DNA from: Pseudomonadota bacterium
Lineage (GTDB): Bacteria > Pseudomonadota > Gammaproteobacteria > Burkholderiales > Burkholderiaceae_E
Direction of reading: 5' to 3'
Length of the DNA: 64,000 bases
Assembly: GCA_963204785.1 (NCBI GenBank)
Contig: CAUJHG010000062.1
Location: forward strand, 18,054 to 82,053
Positions 41,795-56,093 of the stretch are shown in pieces (position 1 is the stretch's first letter; each line of letters begins with the position of its first letter). A model generated the notes under the pieces. That model was not told the origin of the DNA, did not search any database, and saw only the letters and a list, made by a program, of their open reading frames with translations. The translations under genes were made by a program, and so were the position numbers.

Positions 41795-42669
41795 CGAACT
41801 GCGACTCCTGAGGCCTTCAGCGCGGCAAGGACCGTGGCGTGATGCGCCTCGGACAGCGGTGTCAGCGGGAGCCGGATTCCCCCTGGCATGCGCCCCATCC
41901 GCGCCAGTGCCCACTTGACCGGGATCGGGTTGGCCTCGACGAACAGGCCGGCGCTCAGCGGCAGCAACTGCCGGTTGAGCGCCCGCGCGGTCTGCCAGTC
42001 ACCGGACAGCGCTGCCTGGCACATCCGCGCAAACTCGGCTGGCGCCACGTTGGCGACGACCGAGATCACGCCGTGTCCGCCCATCGCCATCAGCGCGAGC
42101 GCGGAATCGTCGTTGCCGCTGTAGAGAGCGAACTCGGCCGGAACCCGGGCCAGCAGATCGCAGGCGCGCGGGATGTCGCCGGTGGCGTCCTTCAGCCCGA
42201 TGATCCCGGGCACCCCGGCGAGCCGCACCACGGTGTCGTTGGAGAGATCCGCGACGGTGCGCGAAGGCACGTTGTACAGGATGACCGGCAGCCCGACCTC
42301 GGCGACCGCGCAGAAGTGCCTGTACAGGCCCTCCTGCGTGGGCTTGTTGTAATAGGGGACGACCTGCAGGGTGGCATCCGCACCGACCCGCTTCGCGTTC
42401 GTGGTCAGTTCGATCGCTTCGCGCGTGGAGTTGCCGCCGGTGCCGGCGATCACCGGCACCCGGCCTGCGGCCTGCTCCACCGTGACGCGCACGATCTCGT
42501 CGTGCTCGGAGAAATCCACCGTCGGGGACTCGCCGGTGGTTCCGACCGCCACGATGCCCGCGGTGCCCTGTTCGACGTGCCAGTCGATGAGACGTCGGTA
42601 GCTGTCGAAGTCGATGCTGCCGTCGTCGTGCATCGGCGTCACGATCGCAACGATGCTGCCTTTGATCAT
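41791..42669 (-). CDS. dapA: 4-hydroxy-tetrahydrodipicolinate synthase
   Basis: [53 protein letters not shown]...LYNVPSRT...GLKDATGD. Confidence 0.97.
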   Translation of the reverse strand: MIKGSIVAIVTPMHDDGSIDFDSYRRLIDWHVEQGTAGIVAVGTTGESPTVDFSEHDEIVRVTVEQAAGRVPVIAGTGGNSTREAIELTTNAKRVGADATLQVVPYYNKPTQEGLYRHFCAVAEVGLPVILYNVPSRTVADLSNDTVVRLAGVPGIIGLKDATGDIPRACDLLARVPAEFALYSGNDDSALALMAMGGHGVISVVANVAPAEFARMCQAALSGDWQTARALNRQLLPLSAGLFVEANPIPVKWALARMGRMPGGIRLPLTPLSEAHHATVLAALKASGVAVR

Positions 42670-42692
42670 TGTCGTCATCCCGGGAAAACTGG

Positions 42693-42698
42693 ATTCTA
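42693..42698 (-). promoter_or_regulatory. Putative dapA -10 element TAGAAT overlapping the methyltransferase stop codon
   Basis: Minus strand GTCGGATAGAATCCAG. Confidence 0.4.
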
Positions 42699-43274
42699 TC
42701 CGACCCGCCGCCGCTCCTGCCTCACCGCCGGCGGCCGCAGCGCGCACACGCGCTGGATCATCGCCGGGCGCGGCAGATCGACGTATCCGTCCTCAAAGGC
42801 AAGGACTTCGAGCCCGCAGCGCACCGCAGCCTCGAAGAGTTCCCCGCGACGCAGCAGGAACTCCGGTCGTGCTGGCCGGCCGAAGCGCTCGTTGCCGCGG
42901 GCGAAGGTCTCGTAGATCAGCACGCCTGCGGGCTTGACCAGCCCCAGGAGCAGATCCAGCCGTGGACGGAACAGGTAGTTGCAGCAGACCACCGCGTCGA
43001 AGCGCTGCGCCCCGAAGGCCCAGGGACCGGATTCGAGGTCTGCGCACAAGCGCTGCGCCCGGGGGTCGGCCGAAGCGAGCGCGTCCGGGTTGCGGTCGAC
43101 GATGGTGACCCTGGCGCCGCGCTCGAGCAGGGGCGCCAGGTTGCGCCCCGGCCCGCCCGCGAAGTCGAGCACCTGCGCGCCCGGTTCGATGAGTCCTGCC
43201 CAGCGCACGACCCAGGTCGACGGCGCCATGGCCTCGAGCCCGCACCGCCCCTGCTCAGACATAAGTCGCACCAT
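42696..43274 (-). CDS. Class I SAM-dependent methyltransferase
   Basis: [35 protein letters not shown]. Confidence 0.88.
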   Translation of the reverse strand: MVRLMSEQGRCGLEAMAPSTWVVRWAGLIEPGAQVLDFAGGPGRNLAPLLERGARVTIVDRNPDALASADPRAQRLCADLESGPWAFGAQRFDAVVCCNYLFRPRLDLLLGLVKPAGVLIYETFARGNERFGRPARPEFLLRRGELFEAAVRCGLEVLAFEDGYVDLPRPAMIQRVCALRPPAVRQERRRVG

Positions 43275-43335
43275 TTCCGCCGCTCACACGCTAGAGTGTA
43301 TCGGCCTGCGCCGCCGTCGCGGCCAGCACCCGACA

Positions 43336-46170
43336 ATGCCGAAGCCACGCCACCGCACTTCGCTCCCGAGCCTCGCACCGCAGGAGATCGCCCCCGCCGC
43401 CCTGGCGCTCGGTGCGACGCTGCTGCTCGCGGCAGCCGCGGCCGGCGGGAAGCTGGGCTGGGTCAGCGCTCTGCTGCTGTCCTCGCTGGCGTGGGCGGGC
43501 GCAGCGTTCGCGCTGCTGTTGCGGCTGCACCTGCACGGCAACAGGTCCTCGCGCCAGCAACGCCGGCTCCAGGCGATGCGCGAACTGCAGACGCAGCACG
43601 GCATTGCCGAGCAGCTCGGCGGCTTCGGCGCCTGGGTGATCGATCGCACCCGCAACCGCTTCGTCTGGAGCCCGGGGGCCTTCGGCCTGTTCGGCTTCGA
43701 CCCGCAGGCAGGCGAACCCGCGCTGCGCCGATTCACCGAGGCGATCCACGAGGACGATCGCCAGCGCTGGATCGATGCCCACCGGCGGGCGCTCGATCGC
43801 GGCGGGGAGGCCTGCATCGAGTATCGGTTCGCGCGCAGCGAGCACGAGACGATCTGGGTGCGCAGCATCGCGCGGGCCGAGCGCAATGGCCGCGGCCAGG
43901 TGCAGCGGCTCGGCGGCGTCGCGCAGGACATCACCGGCATCCGCGCAATGCAGCAGCAGCTCGCCTCGAGCGAGGCGAAGTTCCGCGAGCTCACTCACAT
44001 GAGCTCCGACTGGGTCTGGGAGACGGACGCCAGCCACCAGTGGTCCTACTTCTCCGACAGCGTCGACGCGGTCCTGGGCAGCTGGGTGCGTCAGCTCGCG
44101 GGCCGCTGCCCCTGGGAGCTTCCCGACAGCCTGCTGGCCTTCGAACAGCCCGACTGGCAGGCGCAACGCGCGCTGATGGCCTCGCATGCACCGTTCGAGA
44201 ACTTCGAATATGCGGTGATCGATCCCGACAGGGTTGCACGCTTCGTGTCGATCAGCGGGCGTGCCACCTACGACGCGAGCGGCGCATTCTGCGGCTACCG
44301 CGGGGTCGGCAAGGACATCACCCGCGAGAAGCAGCAGCGGCTGCTGCTCAAGCTCGAGAGCGAGATCGCCTCGATCATGCGCGAGCAGAGCGACCCCGAG
44401 CGGGTGATCACCGCGATCCTGATCACGCTGTGCGGGGTGCTCGGCTGGAGCGGCGGCGCCAACCTCGTGATGCAACCGGGCCGCCGCAGCTTCGCGCCGC
44501 GAGAGCGCTGGGGCTATCCGGGCTTCACGCGCATGATCGCGCAGTTGCCCTGCGAGATTCCGCTGGAGTCCGGCAGCGCGGAGGCGGCTGCCTGGGAGCA
44601 CGGCCGGCCGCTCTGGATCGACGACCTGGAGCGCGAGCCACGGTTCGCGCAGCGCTACCAGACCGCTCGTCTGGGCGTGCGCGCAGCCTTCCTCGCACCC
44701 ATTCTCGACGAGCGCGGCGAGGCGCTCGACGTCCTGCTGTTCCTGAGTCCGGCGAGCTTCCGCGGCGAGCCCTTCCTCTTCCAGGTGGCCGAGATCCTCT
44801 CGCGCAACCTGTCGCTGTACCTGCAGCGCAAGATCGCGGAGCGCCAGCTGCTGCACCAGTCCCAGCACGACGGCCTGACCGGTCTGCCCAACCGCGTGTT
44901 CCTCACCAGGCAGCTCGAGTCGCTGCTGGAGCGCAACGAGGCCGCCGCGGTGCTCTACATCGATCTCGACCGCTACAAGCTGATCAACGACACGCTCGGG
45001 CACTCGGTGGGGGACCAGGTGCTGATCGAGGTGGCCGGGCGCCTGCGCGACGCCATCCGCCCCCAGGACGTCGCCGGCCGCATCGGCGGCGACGAATTCA
45101 TCCTGCTGCTCATGGGCCTGTCGGACCGCCAGGAGATCGAGCGGATCGCGCGGCGCGCCCTCGCCGCGATCGAGAAGCCCTTCGTGCTGCAGAACCGCGC
45201 CTACTTCCTGTCGGCGAGCATCGGCGTGGCAATCGCGCCGGAAGACGGCAGCGACGCAAGGCTGCTGATCAAGCACGCGGACAGCGCGATGTACCGCGTG
45301 AAGTCCGAGGGCCGCAACGACGTGCGCTTCCACACCGGTGGCATCGCCGACCCGCGCAGCGACCAGCTCGAGCTCGCCGCCGAGCTGCCTCTGGCGCTGC
45401 AGCGCGGCGAGCTCGACCTGCACTACCAGCCGATCCTGAACGTCGCCGAGCGCCGGGTGATCGGCTTCGAGGCCCTGCTGCGCTGGCAGCACCCGGTGCA
45501 CGGGCTCCTGATGCCCGAGCGCTTCCTGCCGATGGTCGAGCAGCACAACCTGATCCGCGAACTCGGTCCCTGGGTGCTGCGCCGGGCGCTCGACGACCGG
45601 GTCGCGCTGGGCCTGGAGCAGCACGGGAACGCGGCAGTGTCGGTGAACGTCTCGGCGCTGCACTTCGGTGAAGGCGATTTCCTCTCGACGGTCAACCGCC
45701 TGCTCGCCGAGCGCAAGTTCCCGCCCGGGCTGCTGCGACTCGAACTGACCGAGAGTGCGTTCATCGAGCACCCGGAGCGCACGGCCACGCTGATCGCGCA
45801 ACTCCGGCGCATCGGCGTGCAGGTGATCATCGACAACTTCGGCACCGGCTACGCCGCGCTGTCCTATCTGAAGGACCTGCCGGTGGACGGCCTGAAGATC
45901 GACCAGATCTTCGTGCGCGGCCTGCCCTCGGACCGGGGCAATGCGGCGATCGTGCAGGCGATCACAACGCTTGCCGCGAGTCTTGGCATGCAGGCGATGG
46001 CCGAGGGCGTCGAGAACGCTGCCGAGTTGCGTGCGCTGCGCAGCTACTCCTGCGATCAGATGCAGGGTACGCTGATCTCGGAGCCACTGCCCTTCGGGCA
46101 GTTGCAGGAATTCATGGAATCACTGCCGGAGCTGCGCCGGATGCATCTGGTGCGCGATACGAACGGCTGA
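43336..46170 (+). CDS. PAS(-GAF)-GGDEF-EAL cyclic-di-GMP protein
   Basis: RPQDVAGRIGGDEFILLL (I-site and GGDEF), GFEALLRWQHP...LELTESAF...IDNFGTGYAALSYLKDLPVDGLKID. Confidence 0.95.
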   Translation: MPKPRHRTSLPSLAPQEIAPAALALGATLLLAAAAAGGKLGWVSALLLSSLAWAGAAFALLLRLHLHGNRSSRQQRRLQAMRELQTQHGIAEQLGGFGAWVIDRTRNRFVWSPGAFGLFGFDPQAGEPALRRFTEAIHEDDRQRWIDAHRRALDRGGEACIEYRFARSEHETIWVRSIARAERNGRGQVQRLGGVAQDITGIRAMQQQLASSEAKFRELTHMSSDWVWETDASHQWSYFSDSVDAVLGSWVRQLAGRCPWELPDSLLAFEQPDWQAQRALMASHAPFENFEYAVIDPDRVARFVSISGRATYDASGAFCGYRGVGKDITREKQQRLLLKLESEIASIMREQSDPERVITAILITLCGVLGWSGGANLVMQPGRRSFAPRERWGYPGFTRMIAQLPCEIPLESGSAEAAAWEHGRPLWIDDLEREPRFAQRYQTARLGVRAAFLAPILDERGEALDVLLFLSPASFRGEPFLFQVAEILSRNLSLYLQRKIAERQLLHQSQHDGLTGLPNRVFLTRQLESLLERNEAAAVLYIDLDRYKLINDTLGHSVGDQVLIEVAGRLRDAIRPQDVAGRIGGDEFILLLMGLSDRQEIERIARRALAAIEKPFVLQNRAYFLSASIGVAIAPEDGSDARLLIKHADSAMYRVKSEGRNDVRFHTGGIADPRSDQLELAAELPLALQRGELDLHYQPILNVAERRVIGFEALLRWQHPVHGLLMPERFLPMVEQHNLIRELGPWVLRRALDDRVALGLEQHGNAAVSVNVSALHFGEGDFLSTVNRLLAERKFPPGLLRLELTESAFIEHPERTATLIAQLRRIGVQVIIDNFGTGYAALSYLKDLPVDGLKIDQIFVRGLPSDRGNAAIVQAITTLAASLGMQAMAEGVENAAELRALRSYSCDQMQGTLISEPLPFGQLQEFMESLPELRRMHLVRDTNG

Positions 46171-46239
46171 GCACGAGGCGCCCCGGCTCTGTCCGGCTCA
46201 ACGGACGCGCCCCACCGCAGGCGACACGCGCGACGTGCT

Positions 46240-47442
46240 TCAGCGCTGCGCCAGGCCCATCACCTCGCGCACTTCGCGCATGGTCTCGGTGGCGAGCTTG
46301 CGCGCCTGGTCGCAGCCGTCGGCGACGATGTCACGCAGCAGGCCCGGGTCGTCGAGATAGGGCTGGGCGCGCTCGTGGAACTGCTGCTGCTCGGCGAGGA
46401 TCGCGTCGATCACCGGCTGCTTGCACTCCAGGCAGCCGATTCCGGCGCTGCGGCAGCCCTTCTGCACCCAGTCGCGGGTGTCGGCATCGGAGTAGACCAG
46501 GTGAAGCTGCCAGACCGGACAGCGCTCCGGCTCGCCCGGATCGGTGCGCCGCACCCGCGCCGGATCGGTGGGCATCGTGCGGATCTTCTTCGTCACCGAG
46601 GCCGGATCCTCGCGCATCGCGATCGAGTTGCCGTAGCTCTTGCTCATCTTGTGCCCGTCGATTCCGGGCATGCGCGAGGCTTCGGTCAGCAGTGCCTGCG
46701 GCTCCGAGAGGATGACCCTGCCGCTGCCTTCGAGCCATCCGAGCAGGCGCTCGCGATCCTCCGTCCCCAGGTTCGGGGAGGCGTCGAGCAGGGCCCTGCC
46801 CTGCTGGAGCGCTTCGGCGTCGCCCTGCTCCTGGTAGCGCGTGCGCAGCTCGGTGCAGAGCCTGGCCTGCCTGCTCCCGAGCTTCTTCACCGCCTCGCGC
46901 ACCTTGTCCTCGAAGCCCTTCTCGCGCCCGAACAGGTGGTTGAAGCGCCGCGCGACCTCGCGGGTGAACTCGATGTGCGGCACCTGGTCCTCGCCCACCG
47001 GCACCCAGGCGGCGCGGTACAGGAGGATGTCGGCAGCCTGCAGCAGCGGGTAGCCCAGGAAACCGTAGGTGGAGAGATCGCGCTCCGCGAGCTTCTCCTG
47101 CTGATCCTTGTAGGTGGGCACGCGCTCGAGCCAGCCCAGGGGCGTGCACATCGACAGCAGCAGATGGAGTTCCGCATGCTCGGGCACCCGTGACTGGACG
47201 AACAGCACCGACTCCTTCGGGTCGATGCCGGCCGCGAGCCAGTCGATCAGCATCTCCCAGGTGTTGGGCTCGATCACCTCGACCGAATCGTAGTGCGTGG
47301 TCAGCGCGTGCCAGTCGGCCACGAAGAACAGGCAGGGATGCTCGCGCTGCAGGCGAACCCAGTTCTTCAGCGCACCGTGGTAGTGACCGAGGTGCAGCGC
47401 ACCTGTGGGGCGCATTCCGGAGACGACGCGTTCGGCGGACAT
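46240..47442 (-). CDS. trpS: Tryptophanyl-tRNA synthetase
   Basis: RVVSGMRPTGALHLGHYHGALKNWVRLQ...GHKMSKSYGNSIAM. Confidence 0.97.
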   Translation of the reverse strand: MSAERVVSGMRPTGALHLGHYHGALKNWVRLQREHPCLFFVADWHALTTHYDSVEVIEPNTWEMLIDWLAAGIDPKESVLFVQSRVPEHAELHLLLSMCTPLGWLERVPTYKDQQEKLAERDLSTYGFLGYPLLQAADILLYRAAWVPVGEDQVPHIEFTREVARRFNHLFGREKGFEDKVREAVKKLGSRQARLCTELRTRYQEQGDAEALQQGRALLDASPNLGTEDRERLLGWLEGSGRVILSEPQALLTEASRMPGIDGHKMSKSYGNSIAMREDPASVTKKIRTMPTDPARVRRTDPGEPERCPVWQLHLVYSDADTRDWVQKGCRSAGIGCLECKQPVIDAILAEQQQFHERAQPYLDDPGLLRDIVADGCDQARKLATETMREVREVMGLAQR

Positions 47443-47549
47443 GGCAGGAGGCAGTGGCGTGGGGAATCGGGGATTCTAGCAAGGGCCGACGCCGCCGGCG
47501 GGCCCGCCCGGCCGATCACGCCGGGGGTCAGGGAGGCCGCGGATGCGGC

Positions 47550-48191
47550 TCACTCCCCGGGCTCGGCCACCTCGATGCGGCCGTCGACCGCACCGCAGCC
47601 CATCCGCGTGACCAGCGGCGCGGCTCCGGTGAGATCGATCAGGGTGGTGGCCGCAAAGCCCTGCCCGCCGGCGTCGATCACTGCATCGACGCGCCGCGAC
47701 AGGCGATCCAGGATCTCGTCGGCCTCGTGCAGCGGATCCTCGTCACCGGGCAGGATCAGGCTCGAGCAGATCAGCGGCGCGCCGTGCGCCTCGAGCAGGC
47801 CGTCGTCCACACGGGAATCGGGCACGCGCAGCCCGATCGTCTTGCGCGACGGATGCCACAGCCGCCGCGGCACCTCCTTCGTTGCCGGCAGCACGAAGGT
47901 GTAGGGGCCGGGCGTCCACTCGCGCAGGAAGCGGTACTGCCGGTTGTCCACCTGCGCGTAGGTGGCGAGCTCGGAGAGATCGCGGCACATCAGGGTCAGC
48001 AGGTGCTTCTCGCTGATGCCGCGCACTGCGCGCAGCCGCTCCACCGCCTGCTTGTCGTCGAGCTGGCAGGCCAGCACGTAGCAGGCGTCGGTGGGCAGCG
48101 CGAGCAGCCCGCCGCCGCGCAGGACTTCCGCCGCCTGCCGCAGCAGGCGGGGCTGCGGATGCGCGGGGTGAACGGTGAATCGCTGCGCCAT
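47550..48191 (-). CDS. Sua5/YciO/YrdC family protein (L-threonylcarbamoyladenylate synthase type)
   Basis: LRGGGLLALPTDACYVLACQLDDKQAVERLRAVRGISEKHLLTLMCRDLSELATYA. Confidence 0.92.
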   Translation of the reverse strand: MAQRFTVHPAHPQPRLLRQAAEVLRGGGLLALPTDACYVLACQLDDKQAVERLRAVRGISEKHLLTLMCRDLSELATYAQVDNRQYRFLREWTPGPYTFVLPATKEVPRRLWHPSRKTIGLRVPDSRVDDGLLEAHGAPLICSSLILPGDEDPLHEADEILDRLSRRVDAVIDAGGQGFAATTLIDLTGAAPLVTRMGCGAVDGRIEVAEPGE

Positions 48192-48205
48192 GCTCCAGGT
48201 CTCGC

Positions 48206-49057
48206 TCAGTGCCAGTCTTGCCAGACGGGAATCAGGTCGTGGGGCAGCGGCGGCAGCGCACCCAGCTCGATCCGGCTCTCTCCCGGCCCGTGGAAATCCG
48301 AGCCGCGCGACGCGCGCAGGCGGAACGCACGCGCGCAGCGGGCGAACTCATCGTACTGCCAGGGCGAATGGCTGCCGCAGACGACCTCGATGGCCTCGCC
48401 GCCCAGGGCGCGGAACTCCTCGATCATCGCGTGCAGCGCAGTGCGCCCGAGGCGGTAGCGCCCCGGGTGCGCGAGCACCGCGGTTCCGCCGGCAGCGCGG
48501 ATCCAGCCGATCGCCTGCGCGAGCGTCGCCCATCGATGCGCGACGTAGCCCGGGCGGCCCTCGGACAGATAGCGCTCGAAGACCTCGCCGACGTTGCGGC
48601 ACACGCCCTCCTCGACCAGGAAGCGGGCGAAGTGGGTCCGGGAAATCAGCTGCGGGTTGGCGACGTGGCGGCAGGCGCCTTCGTAGGCGCCGGGGATCCC
48701 CGCGGCAGCAAGCTGCGCTGCCATCTCGCGCGCGCGCTCGTCGCGTCCGGCGCGGGTGCGCGCCAGTCCCTCGGCCAGTTCGGCGCAGTGCGGGTCGATT
48801 CCCAGCCCGACCACGTGGACCGTTTCACCGCCCCAGCTCACCGAGATCTCGACTCCGGGGACGAAGCGCAGTCCCAGCCGGGCCGCCTGCGCGGCAGCCT
48901 CGCACAGGCCGCCGAGCTCGTCGTGGTCGGTCAGAGCGAGCATCTGGACGCCCTGTTCGTGTGCACGCCGGACCAGGGCCGCAGGTTCGAGCGTTCCGTC
49001 CGACCGGTTCGAATGAGAGTGCAGGTCGGCGTTCAGCGGCGCACGCGCAGCGTTCAC
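48206..49057 (-). CDS. PHP domain phosphoesterase
   Basis: NADLHSHSNRSDGTLEPAALVRRAHEQGVQMLALTDHDELGG. Confidence 0.93.
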   Translation of the reverse strand: MNAARAPLNADLHSHSNRSDGTLEPAALVRRAHEQGVQMLALTDHDELGGLCEAAAQAARLGLRFVPGVEISVSWGGETVHVVGLGIDPHCAELAEGLARTRAGRDERAREMAAQLAAAGIPGAYEGACRHVANPQLISRTHFARFLVEEGVCRNVGEVFERYLSEGRPGYVAHRWATLAQAIGWIRAAGGTAVLAHPGRYRLGRTALHAMIEEFRALGGEAIEVVCGSHSPWQYDEFARCARAFRLRASRGSDFHGPGESRIELGALPPLPHDLIPVWQDWH

Positions 49058-49947
49058 CCCACGAACCCCTCGACGAGCCGCGCCACCTCCTGCGGCTGGT
49101 CGTGGTGGAGCATGTGGCCCGCGCCGTCGATGATCACGGTCTGCAGCGAGCGCAGCGCGCGCTTGCGACGCTGGAATTCATCGGTATGCAGGAACGCGTG
49201 CCAGCGCTCGGACTGCTTCGCGACCACCAGCAGCACGTCGGCGCGCACCTCGCGCCAGCAGGCAAGCACTTCCTCGACGCGGTAGAGCTGGGCATTGACG
49301 ATCTTGTGCGCGGGGTCGCCCGCCAGCACGAAGCGCCCGTCGGCGCCCGGCAGCGCCCAGTGCTCGGCGAGGAAGGCGGCCTTGGCCTGGCTCAGCCGCG
49401 GATTGTTGCTGATCAGGCGCTGCGCGACCTCCGCGCGCGTGGCGTAGTCGCGCAGGCGGGCCCCCTGCTTGAGCTCGTCGATCCACTGCGCATAGCGCCC
49501 CGGCGCCTGCTCGGGCCGGGCGGACTGCATGCCGAGCCCCTCGAGGTTGACGAGCTTGCGCACCCGCTGCGGGCGCACCCCTGCGTACACCGTGGCGACG
49601 TTGCCGCCCATGCTGTGCGCGACCAGGTCCACTGCCTGATCGGGCAGCAGCGCGTCGAGCAGGAAGTCGAGATCGGCCAGGTAGTCGGGGAACCAGTAGT
49701 TGTCGACGCCGCTCGCGCCGGTCAGGCCGAAGCCACGCCAGTCGGGTGCGATCACGCGCCAGTTGCGCTCGAAGGCGTCGACCAGGAACTGGAAGGATGC
49801 CGAGACATCCATCCAGCCGTGCAGCAACACCAGAGTCCCCTGCTGAGGCCGCTCGGGCGACGGGTCCCAGATCCGGACGTGGTAGTCCAGCCCGCGGACC
49901 GGGTGGAACTCCGAGCGGCTGTTGCGTCGTGGCAGGTAACTGGTCAA
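49054..49947 (-). CDS. Alpha/beta hydrolase
   Basis: LVLLHGWMDVSASFQFLVDAFERNWRVIAPDWRGFG...VDLVAHSMGGNVATVYAG; probable TTG start. Confidence 0.9.
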   Translation of the reverse strand: MTSYLPRRNSRSEFHPVRGLDYHVRIWDPSPERPQQGTLVLLHGWMDVSASFQFLVDAFERNWRVIAPDWRGFGLTGASGVDNYWFPDYLADLDFLLDALLPDQAVDLVAHSMGGNVATVYAGVRPQRVRKLVNLEGLGMQSARPEQAPGRYAQWIDELKQGARLRDYATRAEVAQRLISNNPRLSQAKAAFLAEHWALPGADGRFVLAGDPAHKIVNAQLYRVEEVLACWREVRADVLLVVAKQSERWHAFLHTDEFQRRKRALRSLQTVIIDGAGHMLHHDQPQEVARLVEGFVG

Positions 49948-50266
49948 TGGTTGCTCCGGCAAAGGTGAATTATAGGGAGAAAGCGGCCTGCCATGCTGCA
50001 AGCGCACAAGTGCCGCGGTCCGATCATGGCCCGCAGCCCCCGGACAGATCGGGTCAACGCCAGCCGGTCCGCGGGCCGGCAGCCTCGCGCGTCCGCCGGC
50101 GACGGCGGGCAGGTCCGGAAACCGGTGCGCGTCCGTTGGGATCGCCCCCGACGGCGGGCTAGCATCGCAGCGAGCCGCCGGCACGGTCGACCCGGATCGC
50201 GTAGACTGCGCCGCCTCGCGCGGCACCGGCACACCCACCCGCGCCACAACCACAGGGAGCGCCCCG

Positions 50267-50791
50267 ATGGCTGTCTACCAGCTCGACGACAGGATTCCCG
50301 AGATCGACCCCAGCGCCTGGGTCGCCGAGGAAGCGCAGGTGATCGGCCGCGTGCGGCTGCGCGCCAGTTCCAGCGTGTGGTTCAACGCCACGCTGCGCGG
50401 CGACAACGAACTGATCGAGCTCGGGGAAGGCAGCAACGTGCAGGAATCCGCGGTGCTGCACACCGACCCGGGCTGCCCGCTGGTGATCGGCCCGAACGTG
50501 ATCGTCGGCCACCAGGCGATGCTGCACGGCTGCACGATCGGCGAAGGCAGCCTGATCGGCATGCAGGCCATCATCCTGAACCGCGCGCGGATCGGCAAGG
50601 GCTGCCTGATCGGCGCCGGCGCCCTGATCGCCGAGGACAAGGAGATCCCCGACGGCAGCGTGGTGCTCGGCGCACCCGGACGCATCGTGCGCCAGGTCAG
50701 CCCGGCGGAGATGGAGCAGTTCCGCCTGAATGCGCAGAACTACGCGCAGCGCGCCGCCTTCTTCCGGCAGCACCTGAAGCGGATCGCATGA
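50267..50791 (+). CDS. Gamma-class carbonic anhydrase family protein
   Basis: VIGRVRLRASSSVWFNATLRGDNELIELGEGSNVQESAVLHTDPGCPLVIGPNVIVGHQAMLHGCTIGEG. Confidence 0.93.
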   Translation: MAVYQLDDRIPEIDPSAWVAEEAQVIGRVRLRASSSVWFNATLRGDNELIELGEGSNVQESAVLHTDPGCPLVIGPNVIVGHQAMLHGCTIGEGSLIGMQAIILNRARIGKGCLIGAGALIAEDKEIPDGSVVLGAPGRIVRQVSPAEMEQFRLNAQNYAQRAAFFRQHLKRIA

Positions 50792-51726
50792 CCGACTCGC
50801 TGCAACGCTTCATGCTGCGCGGTGCGCCGGTGCGCGGTGAGATCGTCTCGCTCGACGCCGCGTGGCTCGAGGTCGTCAACCGGCACGAGCTGCCCGAGAG
50901 CGTGCGCGACCGGCTCGGCGAGCTCTCCGCGGCTGCGCTGCTGCTGGCGGCAACGCTGAAGTTCGAGGGCTCGCTGGTGCTGCAGATCCACGGTGACGGC
51001 CCGGTGGCGCTGTTCGTGGTCGAGTGCGACGCGAGCGGCACCTATCGCGCGACGGTCAAGCTGCGTGAGCATGACCGCCCGCCGAGCTGCGACGCCGACC
51101 TGCGCGACCTGGTCGACGCCAACGGCAAGGGCCGCTTCGTGGTGACGCTGGTGCCCGGCAGATCGACCCCGGGACGCCAGCCCTATCAGGGAATCGTTCC
51201 TTTCGAGGGGCACAGCGTCGCCCTGGTGCTCGAGCACTACATGGCGCGCTCTGAACAGGTTCCCACGCGCCTGTGGCTCGCCGCCGACGCGCAGCGGGCA
51301 GTCGGCCTTCTGCTGCAGCGGCTGCCCTCCCTGGGCGGCAACGAGTCGCCGACGCCCCCTGCGTCGGCCGCGCCGATCGACGACGACGACGCGTGGAACC
51401 GGATGCAGCAACTGGCGGACACGATCACCCGCGGCGAGCTGCTGCGGCTGCCCCCGGAACACGTGATCCGCCGCCTGTTCTGGCAGGAGCCGCTGCATGC
51501 CTTCGAGCAGCGTCCGTGCCGCTTCGCGTGCACCTGCTCGCGCGGCAAGGTCGCATCGATGCTGCGGATGCTGGGCAAGGAAGAAGTGGAGGAAATCGTG
51601 CGCGACCAGGGTGCGGTGGAGGTGCGCTGCGAGTTCTGCAATCTCCCCTACGCCTTCGATCGCGTGGACTGCACCGGCCTGTTCGTGGAGGGGCTCAGCG
51701 CCCCCGCGCCGGCGCGTCCGCAGTGA
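50788..51726 (+). CDS. hslO: Redox-regulated molecular chaperone Hsp33
   Basis: [30 protein letters not shown]...CTCSRGKV...[11 protein letters not shown] (CxC...CxxC). Confidence 0.95.
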   Translation: MTDSLQRFMLRGAPVRGEIVSLDAAWLEVVNRHELPESVRDRLGELSAAALLLAATLKFEGSLVLQIHGDGPVALFVVECDASGTYRATVKLREHDRPPSCDADLRDLVDANGKGRFVVTLVPGRSTPGRQPYQGIVPFEGHSVALVLEHYMARSEQVPTRLWLAADAQRAVGLLLQRLPSLGGNESPTPPASAAPIDDDDAWNRMQQLADTITRGELLRLPPEHVIRRLFWQEPLHAFEQRPCRFACTCSRGKVASMLRMLGKEEVEEIVRDQGAVEVRCEFCNLPYAFDRVDCTGLFVEGLSAPAPARPQ

Positions 51727-52066
51727 GGCGGTCGGTGCTGGCGACGCGCACCTGACCGGCAGCATCGGGAGCCTGCCCGGGAGTGCGCTGCGCGCGCGCG
51801 TCGTCGATCTGGATGAAGACCTCGTCGGAGCGCACCATCCCGAGTTCGTAGCGCGCGCGCTCCTCGACCGCGAGCAGCCCCTGGCGCAGGTCGCCCACCT
51901 CGCCCTCGAGCGAGGCGTTTCGCGCCGCCAGGCCCCGGTTGCGGATCTGCTGGGCCTCGAGCTGGCGGTCCAGCTCCCAGACCCGCAGCCAGCCGCCCTT
52001 GCCCAGCCACAGCGGATACTGGATCAGCGCGAGCAGGCCCGCCAGGCAAAGCGTGAGAAGTCTCAT
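51695..52066 (-). CDS. ftsB: Cell division protein FtsB
   Basis: Short TM N-terminus and coiled coil [57 protein letters not shown]; next to eno. Confidence 0.92.
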   Translation of the reverse strand: MRLLTLCLAGLLALIQYPLWLGKGGWLRVWELDRQLEAQQIRNRGLAARNASLEGEVGDLRQGLLAVEERARYELGMVRSDEVFIQIDDARAQRTPGQAPDAAGQVRVASTDRLTADAPARGR

Positions 52067-52124
52067 GGGCAGATCATAAGCGATGCGGCTCCTGCTGCGC
52101 GCTGCGCCGCAGCGTCCGCGTGGC

Positions 52125-54324
<2,200 letters not shown>

Positions 54325-54337
54325 GGCCTGTCCCTGC

Positions 54338-56049
<1,712 letters not shown>

Positions 56050-56093
56050 CCTGCGCCACTCGCGCTGCCGGCGCGCGGCCCGCTCCTGCCGCC

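Noticed and set aside
42669-45671. 1000-aa plus-strand ORF and 836-aa minus-strand ORF at 43291-45801
   Set aside because: Both overlap the GGDEF-EAL gene in other frames; no recognisable domains.
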